This document shows, piece by piece, positions 1 to 7,531 of a stretch of DNA of 64,000 nucleotides. Positions within the stretch are counted from its first letter, which is position 1. Each line of letters opens with the position of its first letter. A program made the translations under genes and the position numbers. The notes under the pieces were generated by a model. It did not search any database, was not told the DNA's origin, and saw only the letters and a list, made by a program, of their open reading frames with translations. Origin of the DNA: Amycolatopsis thermophila (lineage in GTDB: Bacteria > Actinomycetota > Actinomycetes > Mycobacteriales > Pseudonocardiaceae); assembly GCF_030814215.1 (NCBI RefSeq), contig NZ_JAUSUT010000001.1, positions 2,790,001 to 2,854,000 on the forward strand. The letters run 5' to 3'.

Positions 1-2
1 AC

Positions 3-521
3 GAGCACGTCTGGTACAGCTTCACCACCGTGGCCAAGGTCGCCGACCAGGTCGCCGCCGAGCTCGGCCGGATCAAGCCGGACGCCGCGCAGACCTTCAC
101 CGCCAACGCCACGAACTTCAAGGCCCAGCTCGACCAGCTGACCCGGAAGGCCGCCCAGATCGGCAGCAGCCACCCGGGCACGAAGATCCTGGTCACCGAG
201 CCGGTCGCGCACTACCTGGTCCAGGAGGCCGGGATCACCGACGCGACCCCGGAGCGGTTCTCCGAGGCCGTCGAGGAGGAGACCGACGTCCCGCCCGCCG
301 CGGTGGCCGAGGTGAACGACCTGATCACCGGCAAGCAGGTCCGCGCGCTGATCAACAACGAGCAGACGGTCACCCCGGTCACCGGGCAGGTCGTGGCCAC
401 GGCGAACGGGGCCGGTGTCCCCGTGGTGGGCGTGACCGAAACGCTGCCCGCCGGTACGACGGACTACATTGCCTGGATGACCGGCGAAGTCGACGACCTG
501 GCGAAGGCGCTGAACTCTTGA
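3..521 (+). CDS. metal ABC transporter substrate-binding lipoprotein, C-terminal part (ZnuA/AztC-like)
   Basis: The reading frame is open from the window edge and starts with EHVWYSFTTVAKVA, the block that in cluster 9 (ZnuA/PsaA) metal-binding proteins carries a metal-ligand histidine in an N-E/D-H-x-W context. The rest is the C-terminal lobe: a TEPVAHYLVQEAG segment, then a short acidic stretch EEETDVPP, and a final TETLPAG block typical of the family. The protein would bind Zn2+ or Mn2+ outside the membrane and deliver it to the permease. The signal peptide and lipobox lie beyond the edge. Its TGA overlaps the TTG start of the ATPase gene, so it is the first visible gene of a three-gene operon. 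Metal specificity cannot be read from the sequence. Confidence 0.88.
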   Translation, partial: EHVWYSFTTVAKVADQVAAELGRIKPDAAQTFTANATNFKAQLDQLTRKAAQIGSSHPGTKILVTEPVAHYLVQEAGITDATPERFSEAVEEETDVPPAAVAEVNDLITGKQVRALINNEQTVTPVTGQVVATANGAGVPVVGVTETLPAGTTDYIAWMTGEVDDLAKALNS

Positions 522-1312
522 GCCCCGCGGTGGAGATCTCCGGCGCGACCCTCGCGTTCGGTTCGCGCACCCTGTGGTCCGGTTTGGACCTCGCGGTCGA
601 GCCCGGCGAGTTCGTCGCCGTGCTCGGCCCGAACGGGTCCGGCAAGACCAGCCTGCTGAAGGTGCTGCTCGGTCTGCAGCACCTGTCCCGCGGCAGCGTG
701 CGCATCCACAGCGGCCGCCCGGTCGGGTACGTCCCGCAGCAGCGGGCGATGTCCGAGGCGCTGACGCTGCGCGGTGTGGACCTGGTCGGCCTCGGGCTCG
801 ACGGGCACCGCTGGGGCACCGGGCTGCGAGGTCTGGCCGAGCGACGGCGGCGCGTGTCGGCCGCCGTGGCGGCCGTCGGCGCCGAGTCCTACGCGAAGCA
901 GCCGGTGGGCAAGCTGTCCGGCGGTGAGCAGCAGCGGCTGCGGGTGGCGCAGGCCCTCGTCGGCGAGCCGGACGTGCTGCTGTGCGACGAGCCGCTGCTG
1001 TCGCTGGACCTCGCGCACCAGCGGGCGGTGAGCGAGCTGATCGACGCCCGCCGCCGCGAGGCCGGCACCGCGGTGCTGTTCGTGACGCACGAGATCAACC
1101 CGATCCTGCCCTATGTGGACCGCGTGCTGTACCTGGTCGAGGGCCGGTTCCGGATCGGCAGGCCGGAGGTCGTGATGACCTCGGAGACCCTGTCCGAGCT
1201 GTACCGGGCGCGCGTGGAGGTGGTCCGCGTCGGCGGGCAGATCCACGTCGCCGGCGCGCGCAGCGCGGTCTGCGAGGACGAACCCCACCACCTGGACGAG
1301 CGCGTCTCGTGA
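518..1312 (+). CDS. metal ABC transporter ATP-binding protein (ZnuC/AztA-like)
   Basis: A 264-residue ABC ATPase. Visible motifs are Walker A GPNGSGKTS near residue 40, the Q-loop VPQQ, the signature LSGGEQQRL near residue 130, Walker B VLLCDEPLLSLD and the switch histidine in FVTHEIN. It powers the permease encoded next. The start is TTG at 518, overlapping the upstream TGA (TTGA); a GTG four codons on is an alternative. The C-terminal tail of about 25 residues (IHVAGARSAVCEDEPHH) is rich in His, Cys and acidic residues, as seen in some zinc-transport ATPases, which may hint at metal sensing. Family assignment is firm; the substrate is inferred from the neighbours. Confidence 0.93.
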   Translation: MSPAVEISGATLAFGSRTLWSGLDLAVEPGEFVAVLGPNGSGKTSLLKVLLGLQHLSRGSVRIHSGRPVGYVPQQRAMSEALTLRGVDLVGLGLDGHRWGTGLRGLAERRRRVSAAVAAVGAESYAKQPVGKLSGGEQQRLRVAQALVGEPDVLLCDEPLLSLDLAHQRAVSELIDARRREAGTAVLFVTHEINPILPYVDRVLYLVEGRFRIGRPEVVMTSETLSELYRARVEVVRVGGQIHVAGARSAVCEDEPHHLDERVS

Positions 1313-1334
1313 CCACCGAAGGTTTCCGCTGACC

Positions 1335-2213
1335 ATGGACAAGCTCTTCGACTTCGGCCTGACCGCGCAGCTGCTGGGGCTGCCGTTCGTGCAGACCGCC
1401 CTGCTCGCCGCGGCCGTCCTCGGTCTCGTCGCGGGCGTCCTCGGCCCGCTGATCGTGACGCGGCGGATGTCCTTCGCCGTGCACGGCACCGCCGAACTGG
1501 CCTTCACCGGCGCCGCCGGTGCGCTGCTGCTCGGAGTCGGTGTCGAGTTCGGGGCGCTCGCCGGCGCGGTGATCGCCGCGCTGCTGCTCGGCCTGCTCGG
1601 CGGGCGGGAGTCCGATCGCGACTCGGTGATCGGCGCGATCCTGTCCTTCGGGCTCGGCCTCGGCGTGCTGTTCCTGTGGTTCTACCCGGGCCGCGCGGCC
1701 AACAAGTTCGGCATCCTGGTTGGCCAGATCGTGTCGATCGAGACGACCAACCTGATCGTGCTGGTCATCGCCGCGCTCGTGGTGCTGGCGATCCTCGCGT
1801 TCATCTACCGGCCGCTGTTGTTCGCCAGCGTCGACCCGCACGTCGCGGCCGCGCGCGGGGTTCCGGCGCGCACGCTGTCGGTCGTGTTCGCGGTGCTCGT
1901 CGGTGTCGCGACGGCGCTGGGTGTGCAGATCGTCGGCGCGCTGCTGGTGGTCGCGATGATGGTGACCCCGGCGGCCGCGGCCGCGCGGCTGACCGCCAAC
2001 CCGTGGAAGGCGACCGTGCTGGCGATCGTGTTCGCCGAGACCGCGGCGCTCGGCGGTATCATCCTGTCGCTCGCGCCGGGTGCTCCGGTGAGCGCGTTCG
2101 TCACCGCGATCGCGTTCATCATCTACCTGGTGTGCCGGCTGGTCGCCCACCTCCGCGACCGGGCCGCCCGCGTCACCGAGGGTTCTGCTGCAGTTGCGCC
2201 TGCAGCGCCGTGA
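1335..2213 (+). CDS. metal ABC transporter permease (ZnuB/AztB-like)
   Basis: A 292-residue integral membrane protein of the ABC-3 family. Eight or more hydrophobic segments are visible, and the family block MSFAVHGTAELAFTGAAGAL lies near residue 45, followed by the conserved RESDRDSVIG loop that contacts the ATPase. It forms the channel of the Zn/Mn importer with the two upstream products. It begins 22 bases after the ATPase stop; no strong ribosome binding site is seen. Its last 41 bases overlap the 3' end of the convergent SGNH gene, so the two transcripts meet tail to tail. Confidence 0.92.
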   Translation: MDKLFDFGLTAQLLGLPFVQTALLAAAVLGLVAGVLGPLIVTRRMSFAVHGTAELAFTGAAGALLLGVGVEFGALAGAVIAALLLGLLGGRESDRDSVIGAILSFGLGLGVLFLWFYPGRAANKFGILVGQIVSIETTNLIVLVIAALVVLAILAFIYRPLLFASVDPHVAAARGVPARTLSVVFAVLVGVATALGVQIVGALLVVAMMVTPAAAAARLTANPWKATVLAIVFAETAALGGIILSLAPGAPVSAFVTAIAFIIYLVCRLVAHLRDRAARVTEGSAAVAPAAP

Positions 2214-3492
2214 GGAACTTGTCGTCGAGGAAGGGCAGCTGACCGCTGGAGACGCTGCGCTCCACGGTCTCCAGCACGACCACGTCGGAGTTGACGAACA
2301 TGCCGATCGCCTGGGCCTGGTCGGTCTTCGGCGTGAAGTAGGCGAGCATCGTCAGGTTCGCGAACCCGGCCGCCAGGTACCGCGAGGACGCCTTGGTGAA
2401 CGAGTCGCCGTAGAACAGGGTCTTCTCGTTCACCGTGGAGGACATCGGTGACGCGAACCGGTAGGACGGTGTCTCGATGTCGGCGATGGTCTGCCCGGCC
2501 CGGTCGACCACACCGTCCGGACGCAGGTCGTAGAGCACGTTCGTCTTGTCGGCCTTCTTGCCCAGCAGGGGAGGCAGGTCGGCGGCCACCGTGTAGCTGC
2601 CGACCTTCTTGCTCTGCCAGGTGGCGGTGATGCCCGGCTGCACGGCTTCGGCGACCGCGCGGGTCATCACCAGCGACCCCTCGTCGGTCCAGTGGGTGTC
2701 GTTGGACGGGTAGACCGGGCGCCCGGCCCGCTGCGCCTCGGCGGTCAGCGCGGGCCGCAGGTCCACCGCGCCCGCGGCGTCGATCTGCTGCCACGTCGGC
2801 GCCTCCGCGGCCTGGTGGCAGTCCCGGCCGGGATAGCTGGCGGGCAGGTTCTCCGGCACCATCGTGGACTTGTCCGGCGCGACGACCCACACGAACTTGC
2901 GGCCGGACGCCTCGATCATCGTGCGGAGCCGCGTCATCCGGTCCAGCGTGTCCGGCAGCATCCGGACCGGATCGCACTTGGCCTCGGCGTCGTAGCCGAA
3001 GTAGAGCCAGCCGTTGCGGCCCTCGATCACCTGCCGGTAGCCGGCCTGGTCGAGCGGACCGGACGTGGTCGGCTGGTCGTTCTCGCCCTGCGTCTGGGTG
3101 GGCGGTGGGCTGCCCGGCAGCGGCCCGGTTCCGGTGGTGCCGCCCTGGTCGCGCGGCGGGGTCTCACCGAAGAACGTGCGGCTCACCCAGTCCGCGGCCT
3201 CGATCGCGGCACTGCGGAAACTCAGCTGGTCGGTGGCCCAGCCGGGCAGGCTGGTGAAGAACGCCCAGCCGTCGCCGAGGCTGGGGAACCCGGCGAGGTG
3301 CCGGTTCTCGATCTCCGCCGGCCGCGCGCCGAACACCCACAGCAGCGCCGGGGTCGTGAAGAACACGATCGCGCTGATCAACGCGGTGAGCTGGCGGCCG
3401 CCGTGCCGGGGCCGGTGCAGGGAGTGCTCGCGGGGAAGCCACGCCTCGTGCACCGCGGGGAGCTGCTGCGGTTCGTGCGCCACGGCGGACAC
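2173..3492 (-). CDS. membrane-anchored AlgX/AlgJ-like SGNH acyltransfer protein
   Basis: A 439-residue protein with a single N-terminal membrane anchor (about residues 36-55), the NRHLAGFP motif, a Pro/Thr-rich linker (about 110-145), then an ALGX-type SGNH-hydrolase-like domain. Catalytic candidates are the DTHW block (Asp265, His267) and the YGDSF block (Ser364); the spacing of about 97 residues between them matches the AlgX/AlgJ arrangement. In this family such proteins move acetyl groups, supplied by a membrane-bound O-acyltransferase, onto exported polysaccharide. An MBOAT gene sits at 19741-21174 in this window and could be the donor partner. The start is GTG with AGGTGA upstream. The acceptor polymer is unknown. 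Confidence 0.85.
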   Translation of the reverse strand: MSAVAHEPQQLPAVHEAWLPREHSLHRPRHGGRQLTALISAIVFFTTPALLWVFGARPAEIENRHLAGFPSLGDGWAFFTSLPGWATDQLSFRSAAIEAADWVSRTFFGETPPRDQGGTTGTGPLPGSPPPTQTQGENDQPTTSGPLDQAGYRQVIEGRNGWLYFGYDAEAKCDPVRMLPDTLDRMTRLRTMIEASGRKFVWVVAPDKSTMVPENLPASYPGRDCHQAAEAPTWQQIDAAGAVDLRPALTAEAQRAGRPVYPSNDTHWTDEGSLVMTRAVAEAVQPGITATWQSKKVGSYTVAADLPPLLGKKADKTNVLYDLRPDGVVDRAGQTIADIETPSYRFASPMSSTVNEKTLFYGDSFTKASSRYLAAGFANLTMLAYFTPKTDQAQAIGMFVNSDVVVLETVERSVSSGQLPFLDDKFLTALQAQLQQNPR

Positions 3493-3505
3493 GTTAACCG
3501 TTCAC

Positions 3506-4729
3506 CTAGTGAAGCATCAGCAGAACCTGCAACTCACCGACCACGAACCCGATCACACCGCCAACCGCGATGAGCTTCCACTCCTCCTGGCGGAACGCCG
3601 GGCGCAGCAGGTTCTCGTACTCCTCGGGGGTGAGCGCCAGCATCCGCTGCTCGACCATGTTCGCCAGGTCCATCGCCTCGACCAGGTACGGCTCGGCGTT
3701 GCGGAGCAGGTGCGGCATCTGCGCCAGCGCGCCGGCGGACGCCGTCTCGGTCATCTCACGCAGCCGCTCGCCGCCGACGGTCGCGGACACCAGGGGCCGG
3801 ATCAGGGCGACCTGCTCGTCGACCGCCCTGGCCACCACTCGCCGGACGATCGCGGTGAGCCGGTCGGCGCGCGGGCCGGTGAGCAGCTCGTCGAGGAGGT
3901 TCGGCACGGTCAGCACCTCGCGGGCGATGATCTCGCCGTACTGGCGGGCGACTTCGGCCTTGCGGCGCTGGAACTTGCCCTGCAGCGTGATCGGCCCGAT
4001 CTTCACCGGCCGGCGCGGGAGGAAGATCATCTTGATCGCGAGCCAGTCGGTGAACAGCCCGATGCAGCCGCCGAAGACCGGCAGCACCCACGGGTTCTTC
4101 GTCAGCGCCCACACCACGGCCTGGACGATCCCGAGGACGAATCCGAAGTAGATCCCGCAGCGGGCGATGAAAGACATTTCCGGGCGGGAGGTCTCGCGGA
4201 TCAGGCGCACCAGCAGGGCCCGGTCGCGGGTGAGCCGCTGGACGGTCATGTGCTTGACGTCGAGCACGCCGTCGAGGTTCGCGCGGATCTCCTCCAGCAG
4301 CTCGCGCACCAGCCTCGGCGAGCCGGCCTGCAGCTGTTTGACGATCAGGTCCTGCGCCATCGGCGGCAGCGACTCCCACAGGCGGGGGTGGTGCCGGGCC
4401 AGGACGTCGCGGGCGAGGTCGTCGATCGCTCGCAGCAGCGGCTGCTCGATCTCGCGGACGAGCCGTTCCGGCCGGATGCGGGCGAACACCTCGCCGAGGT
4501 CGATCAGGTTCGCGGTGAGCAGGTCGGTCGCGATCGCCGCCATCCGGCCGCCGTGCTTGGGCACCACGCCCTGCCAGCCGAACACCGGGCGGATGCCGAC
4601 GAACTCCAGCGGCCGGAACATCATCTCGATCGCCACCCGCTTGGTGACGTACCCGATGAGCGCGGCGACGAACGGGATCGCGGTGTACAGCGGCCAGTGC
4701 CCGGCGAGATCGGCCAGAACCGCGTCCAT
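3506..4729 (-). CDS. DUF445 family membrane protein, paralogue 1
   Basis: A 407-residue DUF445 protein. It opens with a hydrophobic segment that runs into GYVTKRVAIEMMFRP, and ends with paired hydrophobic segments (about 200-240 and 385-405). The long middle part is amphipathic and helical, with blocks such as RMAAIATDLLTANL. It is clearly a paralogue of the gene just upstream: the order of blocks is the same (PFxAALIGYVTKRVAIEMMFRP, EFVGIRPxFGWQGV, EWKLIAVG). The two are 24 bases apart on the same strand, so they are probably one transcript. DUF445 proteins have no established biochemical role; I do not assign one. Confidence 0.88.
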   Translation of the reverse strand: MDAVLADLAGHWPLYTAIPFVAALIGYVTKRVAIEMMFRPLEFVGIRPVFGWQGVVPKHGGRMAAIATDLLTANLIDLGEVFARIRPERLVREIEQPLLRAIDDLARDVLARHHPRLWESLPPMAQDLIVKQLQAGSPRLVRELLEEIRANLDGVLDVKHMTVQRLTRDRALLVRLIRETSRPEMSFIARCGIYFGFVLGIVQAVVWALTKNPWVLPVFGGCIGLFTDWLAIKMIFLPRRPVKIGPITLQGKFQRRKAEVARQYGEIIAREVLTVPNLLDELLTGPRADRLTAIVRRVVARAVDEQVALIRPLVSATVGGERLREMTETASAGALAQMPHLLRNAEPYLVEAMDLANMVEQRMLALTPEEYENLLRPAFRQEEWKLIAVGGVIGFVVGELQVLLMLH

Positions 4730-4753
4730 CCGCCACCCCCTCCTGGCGCGAGA

Positions 4754-5986
4754 TTAGTGGAGCAGCAGGATCGCCTGAAGCTCCCCCACGAGACCGCCGA
4801 TGATCGCACCGACCGCGATCAGCTTCCACTCGTCCTGCCGGAACGCGGGCCGCAGCAGTTCCTCGAACTCGATCGAAGACAGCTGCCGCATCCGCTGCAC
4901 GATGGTGTTGCGGACGTCCAGGGCGTTGACGGCGTAGTCCTCGGCGTAGCGGATGGTGTCCGGCACCCGCTCGGCCGCCTTCGCCGCGGCGGCCTGTTTC
5001 ATCTCCTGCCACTTGCGCGTGCCCACGGCGGCCGCGACGAGCGGTTTCACCACGCCGGCCTGCGCGTCGATGGTGCGCTGCACCTCGCGGCTGATCAGGT
5101 GGAACAGCCGGTCGGCCTTCGGACCCTTGAGGATCGCCTCGAGCAGGTTCGGGATCGTGATGATCTCGCGCGCGATCATGTCGCCGTAGTCGGCGGCCAC
5201 CTGGTCGCGGCGTTTCTGGAACACGCCCTGCCAGGTGTAGAGGCCGAAGAACTCGCGCGGCTCGCGCGGCAGGAAGATCATCTTCAGGGCGAGCCAGTCG
5301 GTGAACCAGCCGATGCCGAGGCCGAACAGCGGCATCACGATCGACGATTTGGTCAGCGCCCACACGAGGAGCTGGACGCAGCCGAGGGCGAAGCCGAACA
5401 CCAGCCCGGAGTTGGCGATGAACCGCATTTCCGGGCGGGAGATGTCGCGGATGAGCCGGTTCAGCAGGCTCTTGTCGCGGACCAGGTTGGTCACGACCAT
5501 GGTCTTGAGGTCGAGGACGTCCTCGATGTTGTCCGACAGCTCCCGCATGATCTTGGCGATCACCTTGGGCGCTTCGGCCCGGATGCGGCGCATGAGCAGT
5601 TCCTTGGCGCCGGTCGGCAGCGCTTCCCACAGCCGCGGCTGGTACTGCTCCATGACCTCCTCGGTGATCTCCTCGACCACCTGCAGGAGCGGTTGCTCGA
5701 TCTCCTTGGCGATCTGGTCGGGGTCGAGGCGGGCGAAGATCTCCTTCGGGTCGACCAGGTTGGTGGTCAGCATCTCGGTGGCGGTGGCCGCCATTCGCTC
5801 GGCGTTCGCCGGGAGGACACCTTGCCAGCCGAAGATCGGCCGGATGCCGACGAACTCGATGGGCCGGAACATCATCTCGATCGCGACGCGTTTGGTGACG
5901 TAGCCGATGAGCGCGGCGATGAACGGCATCGAGACGTAGAGCGGCCAGTGTTCGGCCAGGTCGGCCACGATCTCCTGTAGTTGCAC
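4754..5986 (-). CDS. DUF445 family membrane protein, paralogue 2
   Basis: A 410-residue DUF445 protein, first gene of the two-gene DUF445 unit. I start it at GTG 5986 rather than at the ATG 90 bases upstream. GAGGGAGG stands just before that GTG, and the product then begins VQLQEIVADLAEHWPLY, aligning with the paralogue's MDAVLADLAGHWPLY. The architecture is the same: N-terminal membrane segment, a long helical cytoplasmic or envelope-facing middle, and a hydrophobic C-terminal pair. Its function is unknown. Divergent transcription from the DivIVA-like gene at 6121 leaves a 134-base shared upstream region. Confidence 0.87.
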   Translation of the reverse strand: MQLQEIVADLAEHWPLYVSMPFIAALIGYVTKRVAIEMMFRPIEFVGIRPIFGWQGVLPANAERMAATATEMLTTNLVDPKEIFARLDPDQIAKEIEQPLLQVVEEITEEVMEQYQPRLWEALPTGAKELLMRRIRAEAPKVIAKIMRELSDNIEDVLDLKTMVVTNLVRDKSLLNRLIRDISRPEMRFIANSGLVFGFALGCVQLLVWALTKSSIVMPLFGLGIGWFTDWLALKMIFLPREPREFFGLYTWQGVFQKRRDQVAADYGDMIAREIITIPNLLEAILKGPKADRLFHLISREVQRTIDAQAGVVKPLVAAAVGTRKWQEMKQAAAAKAAERVPDTIRYAEDYAVNALDVRNTIVQRMRQLSSIEFEELLRPAFRQDEWKLIAVGAIIGGLVGELQAILLLH

Positions 5987-6061
5987 CGGCCCTCCCTCGC
6001 GACGTCCGCCGAACGGTATCCCAGCGGGTGGGGGCCGGGTGTGAGCCGGATCGGGATGATC

Positions 6062-6089
6062 TTGATAATGGGTCACCCGAAAGTATGGA
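6062..6089 (+). promoter_or_regulatory. candidate promoter of the DivIVA-like gene
   Basis: TTGATA (6062-6067) and TATGGA (6084-6089) are separated by 16 bases and lie 31 bases ahead of the start codon of the coiled-coil gene. The boxes resemble housekeeping actinobacterial -35/-10 elements but match only in part. An AAGGTG ribosome binding site follows at about 6110. Confidence 0.35.
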
Positions 6090-6120
6090 AACCCAGGTCC
6101 AATCGCACTAAGGTGCCCGC

Positions 6121-7245
6121 ATGCCTCCTGCCGAGTCCCAAGATCCCATCCACGGAAATCCGCTGTTCCCGCTCGTGTTCCGCGGCTACGACCGTCCGCC
6201 CGTGGACGAGAAGTTCGCCCAGATCACCGCCGAGCTCCGCGAGACGGCCGCTTCCCGCGACGACGCCTTGTCGTCGGTCGCGGAGCTGACCCGCGCGCTC
6301 AGCTACGCCCAGCAGGAGCTGAGTGAAGCCAAGCAGGCGCTGTCGCGGATGGCGAGCGACCCGTCTAGCGCCGCCACGATGACCGAGCGCGTCCGCACGA
6401 TGATGACCCTCGCCGAAGAGGAGATCGCCGAGCTCCGCAACCGCGCCGAAGCGCAGGCCGACGACATCCGCGCGGCGGCCGACAAGTACGACCTCGACAC
6501 CCGCAAGGCCGCCGACAAGATGGTCGCCGAGCGGGAGGCCGAGCTGGCCAAGCGGCGTGACGACCTGGAGCTGGAGTTCCAGGAGCGGCACACCGCGCTC
6601 ACCACCGAGCACGAGAACCTGATGGCCGAGGGGCGTGCCGAGATCGCCCGCCTGAACGAAGAGGCGGCCCAGGAGCGTGCCCGGCTGGACGCCGAGGCCG
6701 CCGAGGCCCGCGCCAAGGCCGAGCAGGAGACCGAGGCCGAGCTGGCCCGCAAGACCGAAGAGGTCGAGGCCGCTCTGGCGGCGAAGACCGAGGAGGTCGA
6801 GACCGCGCTGGCCCGCAAGACGCGCGAGGTCGAGGAGCGCCTGGCGAAGGACACCCGGGAGACCGAGGAGCGTCTGGCGAAGCTCACCGCGGAGACCGAG
6901 GCGAAGATCGCCGAGGACACGGAGAAGACCGAGAGCCGCCTGGCGAAGCTGACCGCCGAGACCGAGGCGAAGATCGCCGCGGACACCGAGGAGACCGAGA
7001 GCCGCCTGGCGAAGCTCACCGCGGAGACCGAGGCCCGGCTGGCCAAGCAGACTTCGGAGGCGGAAAGCCGGGCGACCGCACTGGTCACCGACGCCGAGCG
7101 TCAGCTGGCCGAAGCGCAGCAGGCCCGCACCGAGGCGTTCGAGTTCCGCCGCGAGGTCACCGAGCGCCTCACGGCCACCCACTCGGCCCTCCAGGAAGCG
7201 CTGGAAACGCTCGTCCCGGCCGACGACCGCACCCCGGTCGCCTGA
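6121..7245 (+). CDS. DivIVA-like coiled-coil protein with eleven hendecad repeats
   Basis: A 374-residue, highly charged protein. Residues 14-40 (NPLFPLVFRGYDRPPVDEKF) look like a DivIVA/Wag31 N-terminal domain, which in the family targets curved membrane. Almost everything after residue 35 is predicted coiled coil. Residues 206-326 are eleven uninterrupted 11-residue units of the type xxLAKxTxExE, which favours a right-handed or straight supercoil rather than heptads. Long hendecad proteins in actinomycetes (Scy, FilP) act as cytoskeletal scaffolds in polar growth, so a role in polarity or cell shape is reasonable inference. It is transcribed alone and closed by the hairpin at 7263. Confidence 0.82.
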   Translation: MPPAESQDPIHGNPLFPLVFRGYDRPPVDEKFAQITAELRETAASRDDALSSVAELTRALSYAQQELSEAKQALSRMASDPSSAATMTERVRTMMTLAEEEIAELRNRAEAQADDIRAAADKYDLDTRKAADKMVAEREAELAKRRDDLELEFQERHTALTTEHENLMAEGRAEIARLNEEAAQERARLDAEAAEARAKAEQETEAELARKTEEVEAALAAKTEEVETALARKTREVEERLAKDTRETEERLAKLTAETEAKIAEDTEKTESRLAKLTAETEAKIAADTEETESRLAKLTAETEARLAKQTSEAESRATALVTDAERQLAEAQQARTEAFEFRREVTERLTATHSALQEALETLVPADDRTPVA

Positions 7246-7262
7246 CCGGTTCTTCGACAGCC

Positions 7263-7294
7263 AAGGCGCTGGCGCAACGGCGCGCCAGCGCCTT
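7263..7294 (+). terminator. hairpin terminator after the DivIVA-like gene
   Basis: A 12-base stem AAGGCGCTGGCG pairs with CGCCAGCGCCTT across an 8-base loop, starting 18 bases after the stop codon. There is no strong T-run, as is common for terminators in GC-rich actinomycetes. Confidence 0.65.
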
Positions 7295-7375
7295 CAGCTA
7301 TTGCGACTCGGCTCCTTTTCGGCGGACCGGCGCCGCCGTTCCGGCGGGCGCGCCAGCGCCCCGTGGTCCGAAAGA

Positions 7376-7444
7376 GCTGGGTGGTCATCCCGTCGCTTGA
7401 GGTCGTCGATCGACCTCGAGCAGGCGACGGGATGACCACCCAGC
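7376..7444. repeat. perfect 21-bp inverted repeat with an inner hairpin
   Basis: The 21 bases at 7376-7396 are exactly complementary to 7424-7444. The 27-base interval holds a second hairpin (GAGGTCG at 7399-7405 against CGACCTC at 7411-7417). It lies in the 286-base space between two convergent genes. It could be a bidirectional terminator, but the arms are longer and more perfect than needed, and no T-run follows on either strand. Apart from this and the hairpin at 7263, I see nothing else in the interval. Confidence 0.8.
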
Positions 7445-7531
7445 GACCCACTCGGAACGGCGACCCAGCCGGCTTCCCTGTCGTTCTTTTGATCTTTTTC
7501 GCCGATTCCCACGACGAAAAGAGACGGGGTG

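Noticed and set aside
3065-5980. A 971-residue plus-strand open frame across the DUF445 genes
   Set aside because: It is antisense to two well-conserved membrane proteins; its product is His/Asp/Arg/Val-rich shadow sequence with no family features.
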